DNA of 64,000 nucleotides, taken from positions 27,252 through 91,251 of the forward strand of contig JBBHKE010002455.1 in assembly GCA_037447655.1 (NCBI GenBank), read 5' to 3'. This DNA is from Zygnema cylindricum. Its lineage: Eukaryota > Streptophyta > Zygnematophyceae > Zygnematales > Zygnemataceae. The notes below the pieces were generated by a model that was not told the DNA's origin, ran no database searches, and saw nothing but the letters and a program-made list of their open reading frames with translations. Shown here piece after piece: positions 31,496 through 42,786 of the stretch (positions are counted from its first letter, which is position 1; each line of letters opens with the position of its first letter). The translations under genes and the position numbers were made by a program.

Positions 31496-33717
31496 CTAAG
31501 GACCCATTTGTACGCCAAAACCTCCGCCCTTATTTCCACTTATTCCCACCCCGGCGGCTCCCGTGACGCCTCCATCTAGAGCATCCAGTTCCGTTTCCGT
31601 TCCCCCGGGCACAAACCTGAAGACATATTATATTGCCCATGCATTATTCAAAAACGAAAATGAGACAACGGAAATAAGAAATCAAACTTCAGACATCAAA
31701 AGTTTAAACCATTTGGCGGAGAAAACTGGAGATCTCTCCGGCACTGAAAATTCAACATGGCACCTCGTATTAAAAAATGCATTTGGCATAAAATACGAGG
31801 CAGACACATTCAGTGCTGACATGGAGCTGACATTTTGCATTGGCTTTTGGACAACAAATGAGGAACAATTACTACATAAGAAATAAAATTGGACATCAAA
31901 CATCAAATGATGCATGAACATCACCTGGATGATACCATTGTACATCAAACATTCGACATTAGACATGAGAAATTTTGGACATTAGAAATAGACTTTGCAC
32001 CTGGAGATAAGACAAAGGACTTTGGACATTGGAAAGAACATCAAACATTGGACACCAGACATGCATTTGACATCGACTGATGAACATCTATCATCAAATT
32101 CCTGATACGGAGTGGTGAACACACCTGTTGTGCAAATCTTCTGACATCACTGCAGCAATATCATTAGGTGAATCCAAATCAGAATAATTTTCAGTTTTGT
32201 CAGCTTCTGCCGGTGGAGCGCTAGAGAGATCCAATCCTAGGCCAGGATGAGGGGACGGATTAATTCTACCTGTTTGAAACACAAAAAAAAATGTAGAATT
32301 TAAAAAGGAATTTTTGAATCAAAAAATTAATCAGCCTTGGAAAACTTTGAGCTACGCAAAGTTAGATAGCAAAAAAGTCTCTATTAGATCTTACCAGTCA
32401 CAACCTTGACTGTTGTTGATTCTATTTTAATCAGTTCGTTTTTCTGAATATATTTACCTTCACATTAGATTCCAACGGAAACAACAAAATATTTTTTTTA
32501 ACCTGTGACAACTTTCACATTCTTATTCCCTTTTCAAAGGGTAGTTATTACCGTATGAAGAAAAGCAATTACCTATGAATTTCTACATGTACTAGAAAAC
32601 TGCATGCATCAAGCTCCTTATTGCCCGAAGCTACACCTTGTATCGTTTTTTATTATAATGTTTTTTTTGCCGCTAAAAACATCTTTTCTCCATACACTAT
32701 TGTCGGATTGTGGATTTGACGGTTACGATTGAAAGCCAAGATCCCCAGCTTCTGATTGGCGGTCTCCATGTAAAAATTGGACGATTGTGTGCGGATAAAA
32801 GATGTTTTAAGTGGCGAAAAATTTACTAGCACTAATAGCGATACACAGTGTACTCCTTGATTCGCTATTAGCGTTGACATTTTTTCCAGGCTTTAAAATC
32901 AATTTTCTACAAAACGCAAATTTCTTCAAGCACACTTGTTGGATTACTTATCCGAAGATTGTGATGGAAGGTAAGATTCTTACTTTCCGAAAGGTGGGTA
33001 TAATAGGAGACGTGTGCAACGCGAAAAGTTGATTTAGTGGCAAAAAAAACATAAAAGCTAAAAGCTATACATGGTGTAGCTCATGAGAAAATTACAACGT
33101 ATCGATTACCTGAGGGAGGATGTGAAGGAGGAAGGATGAAGAAGGAAACAACATCACTTCCAATTCACAAATGAAATTGCCCATTGACCCTTAACCTTTG
33201 GTCACCTATGACTGCGCTGTTTATGGCTGCTCGACAAAAAAAAAAAAAATGAAATCATTGCAAAATTAGAGTTAATAATGCTAATTTGAAGTTGGATTAC
33301 AAGGTGGAATGCTGTGAAATTCTATAATTAGTGATATTATTGAAATTAGTGATATTGTTACGTTATTTTAGGTAAAAAAATAGCAAAATCAAATCACTAT
33401 TAGCAGCTCTAATGGATAGAGAGGGAGAGGGAGAGGGAGAAGGAGAGGGATAGGGAGAGGGAGAGGGGGAGGGAGAAGGAGAGGGAGGGGGGAGGGAGAG
33501 GGTGAGGGAGAGGATGTATCTCACCAGCTTCGGCATCTGTGGGATCTTCCAGTGCCCTTAACTCCTCCTCTTGGTCCGTTGCATCCATGGCGGATGGCAG
33601 TGGCTGGCCAATATCGTCACGAGCTCCAAGACCACCTGCACGCATTAAATCGTCTGTACGGATGGGAGCCTCTTCAAAGTAAGCTCCAGTCTTCACTTCT
33701 TGCATGGAATCTGCCAT
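31496..33717 (-). CDS. Small acidic protein of unknown function, three exons (152 aa)
   Basis: Coding exons 33525-33717, 32125-32269 and 31496-31616 are joined by GT-AG introns in phases 1 and 2 without breaking the frame. I do not recognise the family. What is visible: an N-terminal block GAYFEEAPIRTDDLMRAGGL continuing into GARDDIG and PSAMDATDQEEELR; an acidic, proline-containing middle (PSPHPGLGLDLSSAPPAEAD); and a glycine-rich C-terminus GVGISGNKGGGFGVQMGP. It has no signal peptide or membrane segment, so it is probably soluble. The phase-perfect assembly and a broken paralogue at 25157-26510 support a real gene. An in-frame upstream ATG at 33750 would add 11 residues; I prefer 33717 because the extra codons fall in a TACTG repeat. 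Introns hold MITEs and GA repeats. Confidence 0.72.
32632..32852. mobile_element. Family D MITE inserted in the terminus of another
   Basis: Ends TACACCTTGTATCG and CGATACACAGTGTA. It sits at the TA of the next element's first bases (TACTCCTTGATTCGC at 32851), splitting the ancestral end that is intact at 26881. It is inside intron 1 of the 152-aa protein gene. Confidence 0.8.
32851..33079. mobile_element. Family D MITE (short form), shared with copy 1
   Basis: Ends TACTCCTTGATTCGCTATTA and ATACATGGTGTA. Counterpart of 26881-27093. Confidence 0.75.
33418..33515. repeat. GA-rich tract
   Basis: GAGAGGGAGAGGGAGA-type tract immediately downstream of the exon 1 donor of the 152-aa protein gene. 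Confidence 0.85.
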
Positions 33718-34050
33718 ATTTTCCGTACAGTACAGTACAGTAGCTTCCAAGGTTTTTTTTAGGGTTTTTGATGGTTTTTTTCCTTGTTAGGAAGCAATGT
33801 ATTGCAGCTTAGCAAGTTCCTTAAGTTTCAATCTTATTTGTTTTGCTTATTAATGTTTGGTTTGTGTTGTTTTTTTCGTACATGTACTTTTTCGTACGGA
33901 CTTGGGGAGACATGCGTGTTTCTCCGGTACGGAGGATACCATAAAACCTTTGCAGTGGTAGAAACCCTGGTTGTTATCATATGTGAACACCCTGCTGTTT
34001 TCTCACATGTGAACAGTTTTTAACGTCCGTAGTCTGAGCTTTCTAGAAGG

Positions 34051-35239
34051 TTTGAAATTCGAAATACTTCCGAGTTCATGATTTGGCGAGTGAAAGAAAC
34101 GTACGCCATTATGGACATTTTCAACACGTGTCGGCACAATAACATGGGAATTTTTGAACATGCGTTTGTTTTTGGACACGCGTCAGATTAGATCTCCCAA
34201 CTGGCAATTTTTCCAGCACATATGTAGCCTTTACTGCACTTGTATATATCGAATATCGCAAAATATCTTGTATCGTCAGGCGTAGCTGAAATATCGTACG
34301 GACTCAAGTTTACGGCTTTCATTTTCAGCTTCAAGGTGCACGGGCTCTTACATGATTTGACCGTTCTTGACCACGGGCTAATCCACGTGTCCTGTCGTGA
34401 TCGGCTTGGGCTCGACGTGACACGTTTTCATGTGCCCACATCACAAGACGCGTGTCTAAAGTTAACCACTTTTGTACCTTTAATTGCAACACGTAGCCAG
34501 CATCTATAATTCAAAAGCGAGATTTATGCTTGTGTGACGTGACAAAGTGACTTACATATAGCCTCGTTATTTTACAAACTTGTCACATATTCAGTCTCAC
34601 ATTCAAGCAAAACCATCCGACTTTCACTCTTTCTTTGTTCTACTGTTGGAGATTATCACCTTGTAAACGTTTCTCTTGTGAGTTTTAGGTTAAGAGTATC
34701 TGATGAACAAGAATTGATTTATGAACAGGAATTGATTCGTGAAGCTTGTCGTTGCGTCTTGTTTAAGTTTTGCCTCTGAGGAAGGTCTGGCAGTTAGTAG
34801 AAATTATGTTGCTGGTTAGGTTTTTGCTACAAAGACAGAAAGAGAGACTTTTCTGCAGTAAAATATGGCTTGAATAAGGAAGTGCTTGAAGGTTTTTTCT
34901 TTGCTGATTCCTGCAATTCTTGTGTGTTATTGGAATCTTTATTGCAAGCGTAAGACTCAGTTGTGGTCACAAAATTGGGGTCGTGGCTAGCCTGAAGATT
35001 TTCTTATCTCTTCTTTTACAATTTTATTCTTTCAGGCCCTTTAATGTTTTCTGAATCCCGTATGTATTACTATTTATTCTTGAGGTTTGTCTTAAGATTG
35101 TAAATAACTGCTTGAACTTGCTGGTTTTTCATTAAGCCATGTTGAAAAATGCATCTTTGTTGAAAGCCTGAATTGCTTTTCATACTGATTTTCCAGTGCT
35201 CGTTTTGGTGTTTCAGATATCTACTTATTTTTGTGAAAA
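34051..35239 (+). promoter_or_regulatory. Promoter and 5' UTR of the plus-strand RCI2/PMP3 gene
   Basis: Sequence leading to the ATG at 35240. A TATA-like ACATATAGCC lies near 34553. A likely 5' UTR intron ends at GTGTTTCAG just before 35216, followed by 24 bases of leader. The transcription start is inferred, not seen. Confidence 0.35.
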
Positions 35240-35632
35240 ATGGCGACAGAAGGAGCCGTTGATGTGTGCAGTATCTTGCTGGCCATTGTCCTTCCACCAC
35301 TTGGTGTATTTTTGAAACGCGAATGTCAAATAGAATTCTGGATTTGCATTCTGCTCACCATTCTGGGATACATTCCAGGAATCATATATGCCGTTTATGT
35401 TATTCTTAAGGTAACATCTGTTTCTATTTACTGTTAAATCCTGTTTTTGTTTTCTCTTTTACTTTTTTTTTTTTTCTGTTTTCTTTTTGGCCATTCTGTT
35501 AAAGTAATGTGTTTTATTTTCTTCCGTTAGTTCATATTCACTGGACACGGAAATGTTGAAATGATTGCATTTGAAACCTATGCCGAAGCTAATATTTTCC
35601 TCATTTGTTTCTGTGTTGTTCAGTACGCTTGA
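35240..35632 (+). CDS. RCI2/PMP3 family small hydrophobic membrane protein (UPF0057), copy A
   Basis: Exon 1 is 35240-35410, ending LK|GTAACA. Exon 2 is 35624-35632, giving only Tyr-Ala-stop after a strong acceptor (TTTCTGTGTTGTTCAG). The product is 59 aa. It has the family hallmark of two hydrophobic helices (about residues 9-25 and 32-55) around a short polar turn, with signatures PPLGVFLKRECQIEFWIC and LGYIPGIIYAVYVI. Family members are plasma-membrane proteolipids that affect membrane potential and Na+/K+ balance and are often cold- or salt-induced in plants; induction here is not shown by the sequence. It is paired tail to tail with copy B at 39368-39523. The three-codon last exon is inferred from splice signals. 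Confidence 0.9.
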
Positions 35633-36838
35633 AGAAGAGGGTTTGAAGAAGTTAAAAAGTTCTTTATTGCAGTACTAGCTTGTATGAATAAGCTTTGTAC
35701 ATATTCGCATCTCTTTGCAGCGTCCCCAATATCAAGGAAAGGATTAAAGATTCTCAGTATAGATCTCATTGCTTAAGAAAAAAAATGGTAGAAAAAATTG
35801 TGGAGAGTTCTTCGAGAATCTGTATAAATTTAAATCTGTAGATTTTTTTTTTTGGATAAAGTTTAACTTGATTCTTTGGTTCAAATATTCCTCACTTTTT
35901 TAGAAGTATCCTTTGTAGCATTTTTGAATGAAGTAATTTGTTGGTAAGAAAATTTGTGGGCGATGGTTACGAAAGATATTAGATTTCTTATATTGGCAGA
36001 CCTTTTGTATCATGGCCGTTTCTTAAAATAAATGAAAATCAGCGGAAAGCTATATGTTTGCGTTATGTTTTTACATGTGAGACAACGCTTTTCTTTTTTG
36101 GCTCTTTTATGAAAAAGAAATGAGATGCCTAAAAAACCTTAAAAAACGTGGTTTGTTTATACCATAACTATTTTTCACTAGAGGGAGTAAATTCATCATT
36201 ATATGAAGCTAGCAAACTACCTCAGAAATACATATTTGGAAAATGCTTGAAATTTTGATCTATAAAATTTTACTTCTTTACACCTAAAAGACCTTTTGCA
36301 AACTTGTTCTCTGATTTTTTTGCAAAATGTGAAACTAATGAATCATACGATGTTTGTATCTCAGTTAATACCCGCAGACGGTATCTAACTCTCATATTAG
36401 CTTATTTTACGTAATTCTAAGGTAGATTTACATAATTTTAATGTATAACAAGTCAACTATCAGTTTCCATTACATTTGTAGTGTGGCGATGTTAGCAGCA
36501 AACGATACACGGGATTAGACTGTCGTTTGATGGGGAAATTGACGTTAATTTCCCAAATTTAAACTCCCAAATTCAAACGAGTGGATTATCTTGTGATGGT
36601 GAATGTACATCATGTTGTTCAATTTAAATCGAACAGATAGATATATTATACAAGTTCACTTTTGATCAAATTTGAATAGCTTTCAATTTTTGTCCATACA
36701 ACAAAATTCCCATAAGATTTTCATTCAGGTGGTACAAAGATAGTGTTTATTGTTTTGGATATCTTGCCGAAATGTCAAAAACGAAATTGCGACATTTCCA
36801 ATATGTTAAACAAGCTGCGATACTAGCGACATTTTCGG
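35633..36838. other. 3' flank of RCI2/PMP3 copy A, no other gene
   Basis: AT-rich presumed 3' UTR and intergenic sequence. No domain-bearing frame. Confidence 0.4.
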
Positions 36839-37358
36839 TATACCGTGAATCGCTATTAGCGTGTTGGACGCTAATTGAGGTACCTTGTTTTTTTCGGCAG
36901 ATTCTCAAATATAATTAAGCATTCTAAATGTTTCTACACGTTATTTGAGGTAGCCCATTAAATAAGATAAATGACTAATATAGTTCCATTTTAAATAGTG
37001 TGGTGTACGGTCTGTCATAGTCGTACTTTTTTGTACTTTTTATGTTAAAAAGTACAGAAAAATTATTCACGCTGTCCCGTAGTCGCGCTAGCATGTAATT
37101 GCGCAAATATTTTCCGGCGTTCGCGGATGTCAAAAAAACGCGACGGCGTACGATTTGAACAATTTCGTACATGAACATATTTTAGTGTGGAGATATTCTG
37201 CACCGAAATTTTTTACAAAGCAATTTACAAATTAGAGTATACGAAAAATTAGAATAAAAATTATTTCCAAAAAAAGCGACATTCCCAATTAGCGTAAATT
37301 ACGCTAATTGTTTCATTACGCTATCTATTTCATTACGCTAATAGCGATTCACGGTGTA
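36839..37358. mobile_element. Family D MITE (long form)
   Basis: Ends TATACCGTGAATCGCTATTA and TAATAGCGATTCACGGTGTA, lying between the two convergent RCI2/PMP3 genes. The antisense frame 36975-37178 is a by-product. Confidence 0.85.
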
Positions 37359-38999
37359 GTTGTAATTTATATATTATAGAGATGCACACAGAAGGGAAAA
37401 TGTCACTACACTCCATATCCTTCCACTTTTTCAAAGGTAAATGATGGAGCTCTAGCTCAGATTATATAAGATTGAAGTAGAAAGAAAAATATGTAATTGC
37501 TTTTGTACTTCAGATCACCATTTCTACAGTTCATTATGAATTTTCGAAATTGAAAGATTCAAAAATTTGGACATAAGACCAAATGAGTTGATAGGAGTCA
37601 GATATTAACGGCACACATACAAAAATTATTGTCATGATCATTTCTAAAAAAAGTATTTAATTTTAGCATAAATTAAAAAGAGGTATTTGCTAAATGACAA
37701 TGATATAATCGATTTACCATCGGGTGAAGAGATAAGAATATGATGCTTTTCATTATACTTTGGAGGCTGCTTAATTTAATAATTTTAACGAAATTGTATA
37801 CCATCCAACTAAATAAAACTCTGCAGATTCTCAATTTTATATATTCAAACATAATTCGACAAAAATTGTTGTTAAAGAGTTGTCAAATTAAAAAAAAAAG
37901 AAAAAAAAAGGTTAGTTTAACTGACAGATCTCGGCAAAGGATAAGATCAAACCGGTCAATTCTAAAGACTTCTGGCATTCAGATGTATATTAGTATACAG
38001 ATAAAACAAGTGCCATAACCATATTAGCTTTTGAAATCAGAGTACAAATTAAAAGGGGCACCATGCAACAGCTTGTAAATAAAAATATAGAGTCTCATTT
38101 CATTGCAGAAGTATAGCAGCAAACATACTTCTTTGAAAAATATCTATTTATAACCTTTAACATAGTCATCCAACTGCTAACACGATCTACAATTGAATAA
38201 TTGCCTAGAGAGATTCTAATCAGATCTTCAGACAAAAACTCTAGCTTATAACTGCAGCTATGAAGTATTTTACAGCTGAAAGTTTACATTATACGAAACG
38301 CTACAACTTCTGCAACAACATCAGCAAATACATACTTTCACTTCTGTGAATAACTTCACGAATTCTATCCTCCGGTTTTTTCTTACGTTACATTAAAAAT
38401 TGCTCAAATCTTCTGACCATCTTTACAAGGTTCACTACTGACCTTCCAGATACAAGGCTTGAGTGACAATAACCAGCTTTATGATAGACTACAGCTTTAT
38501 ATCGACCACCTGTTGCCTTTTCCCATCGCATTTCTCATGTTTTTCAAAGGCTTTCATCTTTTGCCACATAGGTTATGGCGACTGCAAACCAGAATCAACC
38601 AACCACCGATTGAGTCAAACATTAAGCAAAACAGGAAGGAAAAACTAAGGTTTAACACGTCTCAATAAGTATATTTTACCCCAATCATAGTATTACTTCC
38701 AATAATGTGTCTACCAACTACAACTTGGAATGAATTTGCGACAGGCTATTTGTTTTCAAGGCCAACACAAATCAATGTGATGTGAACCACAAAAAATGTC
38801 AGAAAATATATGTAGATTAAAAAACCTATATAGACCGAATATTGAAATAATTTTTTTTTACTGGGAATCATACTACTCTCCCAGCCATAGCTGCAATAAT
38901 AATTCACACAATTACTATTGAGCAAGACAAATGGAAACCAAAAAACGAGAATTAGACAAGGTTTTCAAAATACAATCTGCTTGGAACCGGACTGCTTCT
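37359..38999. other. Intergenic between the convergent RCI2/PMP3 genes
   Basis: AT-rich, with possible long 3' UTR of copy B. The frame at 38459-38668 has no recognisable domain, codon pattern or splice support. Confidence 0.35.
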
Positions 39000-39523
39000 T
39001 CAGGACTTCAAAAAAAAAATGAAAAATGCCCCAGTTCCTTTCATAAAACAATTCCGACCAACCCCGAGAAACTTACCACAGTTCAAAAGTGCTAAAACAG
39101 GGGAAACACTACATCTGGATTACCCAAATTACATTTGTAATACACGGGTTTTTAGGGTACGGTTAGTGAAGTGTATGAGGTAAGGACATATAGCGTTGCC
39201 ATACCTTCTCGCACATCAAAAGTATGAAACATATAAAAAAATAAATGCAAAAATATATACCACGAGCATCCCTGACAGAATTCAGTACCAGAATCAAGTA
39301 CAGAATCAATAACCTAAGATAGCTACAGACAAATCATCGACTAAGGAATATTAGATGTAAAACTCACATTAACAATGATGTAGACTGCATATATGATGCC
39401 TGGGATGTATCCAAGAATTGTGAGCAGTACACAAATCCAAAACTCAATCATACATCCTCTTTTCAAGAAGACGCCAAGTGGTGGAAGAATAATGGCCAGA
39501 ATGATACTACAGACGTCTCCCAT
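39000..39523 (-). CDS. RCI2/PMP3 family small hydrophobic membrane protein (UPF0057), copy B
   Basis: Exon 1 is 39368-39523 (52 codons), ending VN|GTGAGT. It carries PPLGVFLKRGCMIEFWIC and LGYIPGIIYAVYIIVN, closely matching copy A but without its three extra N-terminal residues (ATE). The last exon is uncertain. By alignment with copy A's GCTTGAAGAAG, the best candidate is TCCTGA at 39000-39005, after a TTTTTTTTTGAAG acceptor, giving Ser-stop. The expected topology is two membrane helices. A TATA-like ATATATAT is at about 39634-39644 on the minus strand, about 110 bp upstream of the ATG. Duplication followed by inversion would explain the convergent arrangement. Confidence 0.85.
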
Positions 39524-39659
39524 TGTGGTTCGGAAAAAGTGATAGAAAAACTGAGAAAAGTGGATGAAATTTGGAAAACAATGGATAAACAGTCAACAAA
39601 ATTGCTTACCAAAAATTAGCTACAAAAGAGGAAAATATATATAAGAAATCCAATTGAAT

Positions 39660-40486
39660 GTTAATTAAAATTTCAGCAATCAATGGCGAGGGTTGAAAGT
39701 GAGCACCTTTTGTTGGAGTAACTCTTAAGAAATAATTCTTGTCAAGCTAGCAGGAGTAGAGAAAGTGAATTAAAATTCCATAGAATACTTTTCAGAATAT
39801 AAAGCATTTACAAGTACGGTTGTATTTGTACGGCTGTACTTTTAGTGCTTGACAATGACGCTGACGTGGACACAAAATATTGTACAGCTGTACAGCGACT
39901 CCCTTCTGTATCGTACGGTGCAAAAGCAAACATTGATCAGAATTGAATTCACACGTTTACTTTACAGAAACGTCAAGTGCTAAGCTGCATTTTGACAGGA
40001 CAATTCCACCACGTGGAAGCTTCTTATGAAGTTGTCAGAAATCACAAACGCTTGCATGCCACGTAGTATATTGTGTCATGTAAAGCCCATTTTGTAACCA
40101 CGTGGCGAGGCGTCCGTCAATTCCAGATTGCAAGATATTTTGCTATGTTCCAGCATGAAACTTTTTTTTTGTTTTTAGGAACATCCATGTAATTCCACAA
40201 TTTCCGGCAGGTATTTAGGATTCAACGGATAAACATTCGACATTTGCATAACACGTAGCACATTATCCGTACGCTATGTACTGTACACAAGCTGATAACA
40301 GCCACCCTTTTCAGCTTGAAGTCGGTTTGATACTTTTGATGATAGATACTTGCTATGTGAATATCTCAAATTGCTCGATGAGACACCGTATGACATTAAT
40401 ACGAGACGCCGATTTCGATGACTTCCGGAAGTCTGGAGAGATCGCGAACTTTTGACAGTGGGAGTCGGCTCGCACAATGCTACAGT
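39660..40486. other. Upstream region of RCI2/PMP3 copy B; otherwise nothing recognised
   Basis: Several CACGTGG/CCACGTGG motifs (near 40010 and 40099) and GCCACGT near 40057 resemble G-box/ABRE-type sites. They are 490-580 bp upstream of the copy B start, so a link to stress regulation is only an inference. Confidence 0.3.
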
Positions 40487-41492
40487 CCACCGTGTATCGC
40501 TATTGCTAGTGTTGTGTATCGGTAAGGATTTTCCGATAACCGATATGGGCCATTTTTTGGGGACCCGATAATCGATATATTGGTACAATATATCGCTATC
40601 GGTCTTATCGCCGATAACGATAACTATCGGCGATAACTGTACGAACCGTACAGATAAATGTACGGCCTGTACACTCATATGTACGTCTTATTCCCCCGAC
40701 AGTAGCCGGCATAATGTATGTACGGCTTTAGTACGGCTCCAGTTAAAGCGATGTACCTTCCACATCCGACGCCATGGCTTTGTCCCTTTCTTTTTTGAGA
40801 TCCACTAAAAACCTGCCACGTGTCAATCCGTCGACTTTTTTGGCCAAAGCCGCCAAAAAAGCCATTCTGAGATGTCGGCGCTCACGCTGACCGTCCGCTC
40901 TTATTTTATCATTGAATGTCATCCGTTCGATTCTAGCCGAGCGCATAATGTTATTCTGCATCCGTTGTACTTTGTGTCCGCCGTCTTTTTACCGTTTCAT
41001 GATAATCAGTTTATCGGTACAATTCCGTACATTCCCGTCAAATTTATGTACAGTTAACCGCCCAAAAAGTACTACAAAGTGCAACGTATTTTTTCGTCAA
41101 ATTCCGTACATTTCCCGTAAAAAGCCGTACATTTCACGTAAATTTACGTTCAGTTTACCGGACAGAAAGCATTCCGGATAAAAAGTACAGAAAGTACAAA
41201 TATATCGGGACAGCTGACCGTTCGATAACGATAACTATCGGTATCGGTGTTATCGCGATAAGTTTTTTACCGATACACAACACTAGCTATTACTATAGTG
41301 TTAATGTTTTTTTCGCAACTTAAAACATATTGTATCCGTACACGCTTGTCGGATTTTGGATCTGACGGTGGAGAATGAAATATAAGATTCTCAGCTTCCG
41401 ATTGGCGATCTCAAATTGAAAATAGGACAGGTGTGTACGGAGAAAAAATGTTTTAAGTGGCGAAAAAAACATGAACCCTAATAGCAATTCAC
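40487..41492. mobile_element. Family D MITE interrupted by a family B element
   Basis: The left end is CACCGTGTATCGCTATT and the right end is CCCTAATAGCAATTCAC. The inner repeat (CACGCTTGTCGGATTTTGG / GACAGGTGTGTACGGAG) lies right of the nested element. The interruption at 40507-41285 carries TSD GCTATTGC/GCTATTAC. Confidence 0.75.
40507..41285 (+). mobile_element. Family B hAT-like element with conserved coding-like segment
   Basis: TIRs are TAGTGTTGTGTATCGGTAAG and TTACCGATACACAACACTA; the 8-bp TSD matches at 7 of 8. The minus-strand segment 40743-40890 encodes RERRHLRMAFLAALAKKVDG and LTRGRFLVDLKKERDKAMAS, a peptide shared with the copies at 43318 and 45127. The flanks are rich in self-complementary CGATAACGATAACTATCG-type sequence. 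Confidence 0.8.
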
Positions 41493-42035
41493 TACACCGC
41501 GCATCATTATTAGTGTCAAGGTCACTAATTTGGGTTCTTAAAATTTTGATTTTTTTCCAAAAATAGTATACGTGATTTTAATTCTTCCTTGACGTTAATT
41601 GAGGTTATGTACAAATTAGCGTACAAAACGAAAGTACATTAGTATGTAAATAGTGTGGTGTACGGTCGATGTCAGACCGTACATAAATGTACTTTTTTAT
41701 GTGAAAATTTTACAAAAAATGAATTAAATCGAACGCGTTCGCATAGGAGCGTGCGCTAAAAAAACGGGATTGGTCTGACATGTAAATAAGTCTGACATGT
41801 ACGGGTATTTAAATTTCACTATGGTGTACGATTTTTAATATTTTGTACGGATACATATAATAATGTATATAATCGTACAAAAATTTTTCCATTTTTGCTG
41901 TTCCAAATTAACGTTAACACTGAAATTAGAATAAACCCTTTTTTTTTTAATTTTCAAATTCTTAATTAGCGTCAATGACGGTATATTTACTTACACACTA
42001 ATTAAACTTTGACACTAATAACGATGCGCGGTGTA
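41493..42035. mobile_element. Family D MITE (long form)
   Basis: Ends TACACCGCGCATCATTATTA and TAATAACGATGCGCGGTGTA. The compensating change to GCGCATC in both ends suggests homogenised or co-evolving termini. It shares its last TA with the next element. Confidence 0.85.
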
Positions 42036-42143
42036 CACCACCAATCGCTATTGGCGTAGAAGTTTGATTAGCGTATAATAATAACTACAGTGGTGTACGC
42101 TATTTAAGAATTTGAAGATTTTGGAAAAAATCATATATTCTAA

Positions 42144-42786
42144 GGGCATGGTTACATCAGGAGGTCTCTGTAATAGTACGGACATCACAATTTTTGTATT
42201 ACAGAGGCCTCGGTTACATCACGTATCGTCTGTAAATAGATTTTTACATACGTGTTTTTTTTTAGTGGTTCCACGTAAGTCGACGATCAAATCTTTAAAA
42301 TCACAAAGATTTGAAAACCGACCATTTTCGTATACAAATCCGTACTTGTGTACTTCATACATGTACTTCACAAGTGTACCGCTTAAATGTACCTCAAAGA
42401 TCAGGAAAAAACCGTATTTTTTTTCGGCAAAGATTTTACGGTCACCTTGTCCGAAGGCACGTGACTTTGGGGGCGTGTGAAAATTTTCATTTTCATCGAC
42501 GCACGTGTCTATCGTCCAGGTGTATAGAATTGACTGGTTCTGTATCGGTGAACCCACCTCCGCGAGGTGGGTTCACCAATACAGAGGCGTAAGGAGCAAT
42601 TGCTTCGCAGATGGAGACCAAAATGTATTCGCACGGTCGACGTCTTCTCCCGGATAACTGGAGAATCGTAATCTAATTTTCTGTAATGTTGTTTTCAAGA
42701 AACTCACGAAAATATAGTACGGCATGGTACGGGCAAGTACAAAATCCTGTATTAAACCTCACTTTTCGTCTGATGTAACCATACCC
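42144..42786. mobile_element. PIF/Harbinger-like (Tourist-type) MITE with TAA TSD
   Basis: Ends GGGCATGGTTACATCAG and CTGATGTAACCATACCC, flanked by TAA (42141-42143 and 42787-42789). The related element at 24.5 kb has the uninterrupted sequence (ATTCTAATTGTTT), which confirms insertion. It contains a hairpin at 42548-42578 and no transposase. Confidence 0.85.
42548..42578. repeat. Perfect 14-bp-arm hairpin
   Basis: GGTGAACCCACCTC, then CGC, then GAGGTGGGTTCACC, inside the PIF-like MITE. It could form a stable cruciform or RNA hairpin; a function is not implied. Confidence 0.8.

Larger units (their letters stand above)
31160..34050 (-). repeat. Segmental duplicate, copy 2 (carries the intact gene)
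   Basis: Parallel to 24210-27640 over about 3 kb. It has one more family D MITE (32632-32852) than copy 1, but lacks the D element at 24464-25006. It retains all three exons of the 152-aa protein gene. Confidence 0.85.
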
